Shown here piece by piece: positions 56,663 to 64,000 of a stretch of DNA of 64,000 nucleotides. The number at the start of each line of letters is the position of its first letter. The first letter of the stretch is position 1. Position numbers and translations under genes: made by a program. The DNA is from Paramyrothecium sp. XJ0827 (taxonomy: Eukaryota > Ascomycota > Sordariomycetes > Hypocreales > Stachybotryaceae): contig JAJFPB010000007.1 in NCBI GenBank assembly GCA_020881915.1, positions 2,356,001-2,420,000 of the forward strand. The letters are read 5' to 3'. Below the pieces are notes generated by a model, which made no database searches, was not told where the DNA came from, and worked only from the letters and a program-made list of their open reading frames with translations.

Positions 56663-59086
56663 GATAACTAGGTCTCAATAACAGTAGTCTTTAGTCGCAA
56701 CAGCCACGCAATGGACTAAGAGGGGAGTTACGAAGCCTGCTTGATGTATGGTTGTCCATTTGTGGTTGGGCCTATGCGTAGTGTTCTTTGTCCTCAACCC
56801 TACAACAGCAAGGTACTAACTTAGTAGCTAGAGATGTAGCTACTTACATCTAATTGTTAATAAATCCCGATAAAGTTACAGTCTATCATCTAGGCTTAGC
56901 TCATATCTATACGAGAATGCCTGTCTTTTCACTTCAAAACGGCTTTCCTTCAGGTCGCGTATGAATGTCGTCAGTCTGCATATAATTGCCTTAAGCACTG
57001 CATACAATGCCACCACCGGTGAAACATGGGTTTCAAGGACCTGTTGGGCTCGGCTCGGAGATTTGACGAACATAACTGCGGGCGGTCGTCACTGAGGCTT
57101 GTATGCCATCGCAGGTGGGCGTATGCTCTGAAGCATCGTCTCTCGGGCAACGCTCGCACGAGTCTCAAGGGAGGACAATCTCGCGATGCGTGCCGACGGT
57201 CGAACGGAAGGCAGTGCCCAACGCGCAGATCGCATAGTGTTCAATCTCGCTTGAAACTGCGCCCGCTCACCACCAAATATCTGCCGAACAAAACGACCAA
57301 CATGCCCAATTCGAAAGACAATCTGCGGGGCCCCAGGTGCAATTTACGGACGTGGTCTGTGAGAGCAAACATCATGCTGATACGTCCTAGTGCCCGTCTT
57401 GTATCACGGGAACGTTGGTCGGCACACCCCGTCCACGTTCGGGTTTGCGAGCACAACTCCCCGAGCAGAGTCCCACCGGAAGTCATCCGCGTTCTCCAGG
57501 GGTAAAAGTCCGACTAGGGTCATTAGCAGGAAGGTGTGCCAGGGGACTGTTTTCCCTGCTGGCTTCTAGAAGGCCTCGCTAGGACTTTGCCGCGCAGGGA
57601 GAGGTTGGTTCGTACCCTCGGTCTATTGTCTCCCGGACGCAAGGGACTAGCATCGCAAAGCGGGCTTTCAGTTTAATGGCTCGGCCTGGGGTATTTTATC
57701 GATTCATGATTATTATTTTATTTTATTTCTGGAGGGAAACGGTTCGTGGACCCAGAGACTAACCCATGTTTACGTTGAGAACCATGGAAAGACAAACGGG
57801 GAGAGAAAAGAATAGTTTTGCGTTGCTTAAATCATTGGCCGGGGTGAATTAAAGGCAAACGGCGACAAGACGAAGGACAATGGTGTGTTGATCTGCCAAT
57901 TGGTGTGATATGGTCCTGCATGTGGTGAGCTATAATTGCTCTCGTTGTCACCTGACGTGCAGTTCATGTGCCTGCGGTACGTTGGAGGAAAAAAGAAAAT
58001 GATTAAATAAATAATACCTTCCCTCTGTACACCGTTTCCGATACTCCACCTCCCAAACGGAGAGGCCCCCTTACCCATAACGCAAACCAACAATGATAAT
58101 AACACCCATCGCATGTCGAAGTCCGTGCAAAAGATCCAATCAACCTCCTTCCAATTCTTTTGTAGTTGGGCTGCGCGCTACGGCCCAATCAATCTCCCTC
58201 CGATTAGCCTCCCACGCCTGACTCTCTCCCTCCCTTTCAAGCCACCCCTGGCAAACGTCGACTAAATTGCTTGACGGAAGACTCCGGTGCACTCCCGATT
58301 CTCTGGCCTTGGGCCTTAGAGCTATCGCAGTCCCCAGTCTAGCGTCTCCGGAGTGTCGCCGGACTACCCCCGGCACCTGTGCAATTCTGTTGCCTGAAGC
58401 ACGCCAAGCACGCCGGTTCATTCCCAGGTAATGACTCCCAACCGCTCGGATACACTACAGGGGAATCCCTCAAGTCTGAAGGGCCCTTGCTAATGCCTTT
58501 GGACTCTCATGACACCGTCGACACCCCCCCCCCCTCCCCTCCTCTCTCCTCTCTCCTCTCCTCCCCCCTTACGCACTTAGCGGCTCCAACACGTGGGTGG
58601 ACCAACACGACGCCCAGGTTAGGTTCGGTCTGGAGATGAGGAGCGCTCCAAGGGCAGGATGGCACCAGCGGGGAAGACCAGCAAGGACCAGGTCCTGATG
58701 TCAATGGCACACGGCAGACTGGAACGGCTAAACAGGAACCGGCGACGAGAGTGTTTCTGGAAGTCCCCAGCTATGTTTTGACCCATGGCGTGCTTTACTG
58801 GCATGAGACTCCTGTTGTCCCCGCCAACTCCCGATGCGACTCTGACCGGTTGTTTGCTGCTCTGTCATCGGGCAAGGTACCAAGGTCAGCGCAACATCGG
58901 CCCTTCCATGCAAGCGAAAGGCCTCAGTGCCCTGGTGGAGACGTGCGGATGACAAGTTTTTGCCTGCAAGCATCTCAATTTGCTTGAACCGCCCCGTTGT
59001 TCCAATTGGCAACTCGGGCTTACCCGCCTCCCAGTGGATGCGATCCTCTCCTCGGCTTTTCCACTTGGACGCCTCCGCTGGCCCCG
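56663..59086. other. Intergenic region between the two transporters
   Basis: This is 2.4 kb without a supportable gene. The open frame at 57026-57505 (+) is compositionally unconvincing. A C run (58524-58534) is followed by a CT-rich tract to about 58568. An AT-rich patch lies at about 57705-57730. Confidence 0.5.
58524..58568. repeat. C11 run and CT-rich microsatellite
   Basis: Eleven C bases are followed by repeated CTCTCCT-type units. Confidence 0.85.
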
Positions 59087-60939
59087 CTACTGCCCTTCTT
59101 CGGATGACTTTTCACATGCCTGGCCGCCAGGTTCATGCCAGTCAACAACCTGGACGCCGTCTTCGTTGTCTTTGGGGAGTCGAGGGCAACTAGTACAAAG
59201 AGCGAGAATGGCGGCTACCGTGGCAAGCGCGGCACCCGTGAACCAGACCGTCCGGAGAGCCTGGGTGACCGCTTCCAAAAGCGGCTCCCCGTTGCCCTTC
59301 GAATGTGCCAATGAGCTTCGCATGCTCTTGATTAGGTTTTGCGTGGTGTTTTTGCTGAGCCCTTGCGTTTCCAAGAGCTTGCTCAAGCGGCTAGAGAAGA
59401 CGCTTTGGCCGATGGCAACCCCAAGGGTCTGCCCTCCTGCTCGTAACATGTACATCATCGCCACGGCGTGACCAGCGTCAGCACCAGCCACGGTCGCCTG
59501 GACCCCGATGGACATAGCTGGTACTAGTGTACCAAGGGACACTCCAAGGAAGAGACTGATCACGATCAGTTCCCAGCCAGCCGTCTCCTCTCTGATCCGT
59601 GTCATGACAAAGTAGATCGGAATCGCTAAACCCCATCCTACCAGCAAGAAGCTCCGGTAGTGGCCCGTTCTTCTGGCAACCTGACCCACGACCACGGCCA
59701 TGGGCGCCACCGTCAAGGTGGCCGGAAGGGCCCACACGCCAGTCAGCAATGGAGACAACCCTTTGACGCCGAGATAGAACAGCGACATGTAATAAAGTGT
59801 CATCCACATCAGTATCCCATGCAGGGTTATGTTGATGAATTGGAAGACTGTGGAGTATCGTCGGAACAGGCTGGGTCGAAACATAGGATTTTTGGCCGCC
59901 AATGTCTCGTAGCAGCCGAGAGATACAAACCCAGCGATGCCGAGACTGAGAGGGATGATGACCTGCAATGAACTCCATGGAAACTGTGAACCAACCCAGC
60001 TCAAAGGTATAGAAAGCGCCGCTGCTGAGACTACGAAGAGGCCGGTGCCTATCCAGTCAACTTTGGCTAATTGTCGCCAGCCCAAGGGTTTCAACGGCGT
60101 GTCGTAGCCGAGCCAAAGCCAGGCGCCGACAATACTAACAGCGAGAGTCGGCAGATTTACCCAGAAGAGCCATCTCTGTATTGATCAGCAAACGTGGTTT
60201 TCATCTTTGTGAATAGTGCCGGTCTTGCTCACCCAGCCAATAGCTTCGGTCTGCGTGAAGAAACCCCCAAGCAACGGGCCCGATACTGTACCTACGGCCC
60301 ATGATATGTTCAGGAACGAGACCCACCGAGCCCGCTCCCTAATGGGAAACAGGTCGGTCAAAACTACAGCAGCCAAAGGTTGCGGGCCACCAGCTCCGAT
60401 GCCCTGGACGATGCGTCCCGCAAGAAGCACGTCTGTTTTTTGCGCGCAGCCGCATATGATTGTTCCGGCGATGAAGATGGCCAGGGCAAAGAGGTAAGCC
60501 GGCTTCCGGCCGACGACGTGCGAGAGTTCCGTGAAGATGGGTTGTGCGATCGTGGTGGCGAGGAGGAAAGCCGTGCCCAGGCTCAGACTCTCTGAGACTG
60601 TGGCGTTCAAGTCTGTTGCAATGATCTACAAAAGTTAGATGAAGCTGGCCAAGGGGTTGTCCTAGATAAGGCGAAAGAATTTGTGTTTGGACATCACACG
60701 CTCACCGGAAGAGTTACGCAGATACATGTTGCGTCAAAGGCTTGAGTGAGTACAACTAGACTCAGGAGGACAAATATGAGGACACTGCGCGGCTTGCCCT
60801 TGCCATCTTGTCCCTGTTCAGACAGCGATATCACCTTGGACTCTGGAGATATCCCAACTTTCTGCCCCCCGCAGACGGCTTCGAGTGAGTGAGGACGCAT
60901 CTGCTTGGAAGGTTCGAGGGGAAAGGCATGCGTTCGCAT
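59087..60939 (-). CDS. MFS multidrug exporter of the 14-TM (DHA2) type
   Basis: There are three exons on the minus strand: 60939-60706, 60625-60233 and 60175-59087, giving 571 residues. Both introns (80 and 57 bases) are phase 0 and join LP to IIATDLN and IGW to RWLFWVNLP. Characteristic motifs are GRKPAYLFALAIFIAGT (motif A region), GRIVQGIGAGGPQPLAAVVL and WAVGTVSGPLLGGFFT (motif C-like). A C-terminal loop and helix follow the last membrane segments. Such proteins export drugs or fungal toxins with proton antiport at the plasma membrane. As a cluster member it would give product export and self-resistance (inference). The start at 60939 is the first ATG in frame; a second lies at 60897. Confidence 0.88.
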
Positions 60940-61308
60940 CGCTTTGAACGGAGCTGAGAAGATTAGATGAATGATTCGGAGGAGAGAATCCGTTTGACCA
61001 TGGCGAGGAATCTTTGCCACGCAACGATCAGACTTTTGACCCTGCAGACGACTCAACCTTTGCTGTCATAATCAGCTCACTCGTTGAGCGCGGAAACCCT
61101 TGGGAGCGATGGGCCAGAACAATAGATAGAGTTTGGAGAGGCAGTAAGGACACGAGCCCAACATATCAACGATGCAGGATGTCTAGGTTTTACCCCTTAT
61201 CCATCATTTACCTCGATTTTCAGAGATCATGTCTGCGCCACTTCTTTCTTACTTGAGATTACACCATTTGGGCGCCTGGGATCAGAAAATTCGTTCTCTC
61301 TTCCTACC
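60940..61308. promoter_or_regulatory. Short divergent promoter of the exporter and the polytopic protein
   Basis: Only 369 bases separate the two divergent starts, so the genes probably share regulatory sequence. This supports their co-regulation. Confidence 0.55.
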
Positions 61309-63234
61309 ATGACATCGTCGTTCGATGGCTCAACTCTCTTCGCGGGCTTCCTGCTCGCAGTAGTCGGATACTGGATCATTTTCTTCAGTGTCAAGGCAGT
61401 CTTACGCCGGGTATGGCCCGAGGTCTATGAGCGGCTTGACAAGGACAGGGCCAAGAGGCTGATGCCCTTCGTCATCATGATTGTCCGTATCTTCTGCGGG
61501 CTTACCATGTCCTTTCCAACGTGCATATGGGCAGCCGTGACGACGGAATGGGGTTACGGCCGCAAGTTGAACAAGGCTGGACAAGTCTGCGTCGCAAGTC
61601 AGGGGCTGGTCTGGGTTACCGAGCTGCAAGCCATGGCCGACTTGTCGGATCACCTGCTCGTCCATCACCTCATGTGCATTGTCGTCATGGCCAATGTCAT
61701 CATCGCGCCAAACATTCACCAAATCAAGCCGCTGTACATGTTCTTCGCCTCGCAATGTGGGGATTTCGGCCCAGGGAGCATCAGCATCCTCAAGAACTTG
61801 GGGAAAAGGCCGGAGAACTCGTCACTACTACGCTACGTCACCGTGGCCTCGACTTTCTGTCTAATTGGCAGCAAGGCGGGCACCGCGCTTTATTCTTTTG
61901 CCATGGCCTTTCATTCGCCACACAGAGTTGGTGACTGGGCTTGGGGCATATGTCTTCTCTTCTTTGGCGTGTACTGCCTCGAAGGCGCATACAAGAACTT
62001 CAAATGGATTAAAGCTGTCAGTATTCCGCCTGAAAATCCTGCAGGAGTGGCTATCGGCAAATCTGTGTACATGTCGTTGTCGAATCTCATCGCCGGTTTT
62101 GGAGCCATCGGCGTGTTATTGTTCAACGTCTCCTTGTACAGCGCGACCTTAGGCGACAAACTTCAGGCCTCTGAGCTTCAAACAGCATGGGTGGTGAATA
62201 TTACCATGGCAGTTCTTGGTACGGCAACCATAGGCATTGCGAGCCGATTATGGCAGTCGTGCTTGGATAAGCTTCAAGTGCCGTGTAGAAGCACATGGCA
62301 TACAAATCTTCACTCCCAGTTAGCTGCCAGTTGCCTGGTCATATGTCTCTTCATGGCACGAATATTCGACTCGAGCGCCAAGACTGTACCTTTCAACCTG
62401 GAGCACGCTCTATCGGCAATGTCTATGGGCCTTCCCCTATGGGAAGCGATGATGCAAATGGGCAGCTACCTCCTGCTCAAGCAAGAACGTCGACATAGCC
62501 CACAAGAGGAGGATAATATGGAAAAGGCAACAGTTGAACTAGTTCGCGCACGAGCAAGACAGAATTGTTGTGAGGCACTGTTCCATCTGCGCATGGCTGC
62601 CTTGAATATGCTGGTGTTTATCTGCACCATGGGCCTACCCTCCTCGTCCCTTGCCTTTGTTGATAAAGGCAAGGTCGGACTAGGTTCGCATGCCCTCTTG
62701 CAGGTATTTGGGGAATTCTGTCTGAAGCCGGAGTCAACTAAGAACCTGAAGTCGAAACAGCCAGCGACAGCGCCCACAAAAGCCATCGCCGCAGCTCCCG
62801 CTCTACTCGAGGTGCTCTTGGCGTTTCACAGCATATCTCTCACCATACCACTCCAAGTGGCAAGTCATTACCTGGGCATGATAGCCGCAGCCGCCGCCCT
62901 GGCGTGCTCGTCAAGTGTTGTCTTCGGATTGCTTTCCACCACGAAACCCACAGAGGCAAAGTCTTCAGGTTCAACGCCACCAAAATCCGGTTGTGGTAAT
63001 GCCCGCAAGCATACTTTCGGCACTATTCACTACTCGGTTGCAGCCATTTCGGCCCTGCAGGTGCTAATGGCAAAGGAGGTGATGTCAGGGCCGAACTACA
63101 ACGTTCAGGGAGAGACATCCGTGGGCTTTCAAAATCTCCGCACGGCGATCAGAAGCGGCCCTACCGTTCCTGGGATCATCCTTATGTCGATGTCAATGTG
63201 GGCAGTCATAGACGTGATGAAAGCAAAACGTTGA
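61309..63234 (+). CDS. Unrecognised polytopic membrane protein, possible TLC-like N-terminal half
   Basis: This is a single exon of 641 residues starting at ATG 61309 (CTACCATGAC). About 12 or more hydrophobic segments are spread over the whole length. The N-terminal half has a layout reminiscent of TLC (TRAM-LAG1-CLN8) proteins: WVTELQAMADLSDHLLVHHL with His115, His119 and His120, followed by IKPLYMFFASQCGDFGPGSI. The C-terminal half (from about residue 300) adds further helices, a charged loop near 395-415 (KQERRHSPQEEDNMEK) and a low-complexity linker near 545-570. TLC proteins act on or move lipids (for example ceramide synthases), but the match is weak. Placement divergently beside the exporter suggests a cluster role. 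This is the least explained large protein in the window. Confidence 0.8.
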   Translation: MTSSFDGSTLFAGFLLAVVGYWIIFFSVKAVLRRVWPEVYERLDKDRAKRLMPFVIMIVRIFCGLTMSFPTCIWAAVTTEWGYGRKLNKAGQVCVASQGLVWVTELQAMADLSDHLLVHHLMCIVVMANVIIAPNIHQIKPLYMFFASQCGDFGPGSISILKNLGKRPENSSLLRYVTVASTFCLIGSKAGTALYSFAMAFHSPHRVGDWAWGICLLFFGVYCLEGAYKNFKWIKAVSIPPENPAGVAIGKSVYMSLSNLIAGFGAIGVLLFNVSLYSATLGDKLQASELQTAWVVNITMAVLGTATIGIASRLWQSCLDKLQVPCRSTWHTNLHSQLAASCLVICLFMARIFDSSAKTVPFNLEHALSAMSMGLPLWEAMMQMGSYLLLKQERRHSPQEEDNMEKATVELVRARARQNCCEALFHLRMAALNMLVFICTMGLPSSSLAFVDKGKVGLGSHALLQVFGEFCLKPESTKNLKSKQPATAPTKAIAAAPALLEVLLAFHSISLTIPLQVASHYLGMIAAAAALACSSSVVFGLLSTTKPTEAKSSGSTPPKSGCGNARKHTFGTIHYSVAAISALQVLMAKEVMSGPNYNVQGETSVGFQNLRTAIRSGPTVPGIILMSMSMWAVIDVMKAKR

Positions 63235-64000
63235 ATTTGCGCGGGTTCAGATGGGTGCAAGAACATCTCAGCATCAGGGAGTGGCGGCTCGAAATGAATC
63301 GTGTCCGGGCTGGAAACCATATGGTAGCAGTTAAGCATAGTTAATTAATATCATTAATCTGCATTAGGGTCCTGCTCCCCTATACTACTTGCATGCGTTG
63401 CAAAGACCTGCGGCCAGACGCAGCCTGCATAACGGCCCTATATGCAGGTCCACGATGCCTCCGTATGCGGAAGATAAGGTGCCATATTGCCCAAACAGCT
63501 TTCGTCCGGCAATCAAATTTACATTGCAGATAGTATGACGGAACGTCGGTCGGGCGTCGAGGTCAGATCCAGCCAGGGCGCGGGCCACAACCGGGCAACT
63601 TGGCGCATGCTGAAGAAACGAAGTCATCGCGAGCCTGTTTTCAATGCGCACCTGATTGAAAGCTCAAACGGCAAGCGGCCCGACATTCTTGGAGAATCCT
63701 GCTCCGGCGACGAAGTGGTGGTTGTCTGCTCATCTAGCACCGGTAAGACAGGTCCTTGTTTCCTTACCGCCAGCACCCACCCACCATGAAATTTGGCACC
63801 GACAATGGCAATGACAGCATTCAGCGCGAGATGACACCAAGCTACGGTGAGTCAGGCATACAGTTTCATAGATCGTCAGGCGTCCTTTCTTCAAGTCAGC
63901 TCAGCCGTCCGTCCAATGCGACGCACCACAGGGGTTTGCCCGCCAGCTCACAACACTAGATGCCCATCTAAGACCTTGGTTCAGGCCCCAGGACTGGCCC
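63235..64000. other. Right-edge region, possible start of a further gene
   Basis: A + strand frame with ATG at 63535 (MTERRSGVEVRSSQG) runs to about 63740, where a GTAAGA donor-like site occurs. It could be the first exon of a gene that continues out of the window. I could not find a convincing continuation before 64000 and do not call it. Confidence 0.3.

Noticed and set aside
57026..57505. 159-codon + frame between the transporters
   Set aside because: Composition is Arg/Ser/Cys-rich in the manner of non-coding GC-rich DNA; no motif.
44007..63234. Calling the locus the exact A. fumigatus crm cluster
   Set aside because: The core enzyme architecture matches, but I cannot confirm from sequence alone that the accessory genes are orthologous, and the product is unknown.

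Overview
The window is nuclear DNA from a filamentous ascomycete. Genes are interrupted by short GT-AG introns of about 48-110 bases with CTNAC-like branch sites. It carries an HDEL-tailed BiP, Hbs1, CCT epsilon, a KCH-type potassium transporter and an RTA1 protein. Protein style suggests Sordariomycetes, probably Hypocreales, but that placement is inference. No rRNA, convincing tRNA, CRISPR array or intact transposon was seen. Exon junctions below were worked out by hand from splice signals, reading-frame phase and protein continuity.

Left part (1-31 kb) is housekeeping and conserved genes. In order they are: a disordered nuclear-type protein (+), a roadblock/LAMTOR2-like protein (-), a degenerate Cys-rich pseudokinase (-), a doubtful frameshifted or spliced ORF (-), a KCH potassium transporter (+), a flavin reductase fusion (+), a secreted endonuclease/exonuclease/phosphatase-fold nuclease (+), a DUF2461-type protein with acidic arms (-), an unrecognised protein with an in-frame 36-bp duplication (-), BiP/Kar2 (-), Hbs1 (-), CCT5 with an 18-nt microexon (+) and an RTA1 membrane protein (-). 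BiP, Hbs1 and CCT5 together form a small proteostasis neighbourhood.

The middle (31-44 kb) is gene-poor: two stretches of about 5 and 4 kb with low-complexity tracts flank a CHY zinc-finger protein and an uncharacterised Cys-containing protein, both on the + strand.

The right part (44-63 kb) looks like a secondary-metabolite cluster. Its core is a six-exon, 1,624-residue megasynthase with the order isocyanide synthase, adenylation, thiolation, HxxxD acyltransferase. This is the architecture of the fungal ICS-NRPS-like enzymes typified by Aspergillus fumigatus CrmA. It is divergently transcribed from an alcohol-acetyltransferase-like enzyme, followed by an HSL-type esterase, a siderophore-transporter-type MFS protein, a second 14-TM-type MFS exporter and an unrecognised 641-residue polytopic protein with a possible TLC-like N-terminal half. 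The inferred logic is that the core makes an amino-acid-derived isocyanide and passes it to an alcohol or amine acceptor, the acyltransferase and esterase remodel it, and the transporters move the product or its metal complex. No pathway-specific transcription factor, P450 or dioxygenase is visible between 44 and 64 kb.
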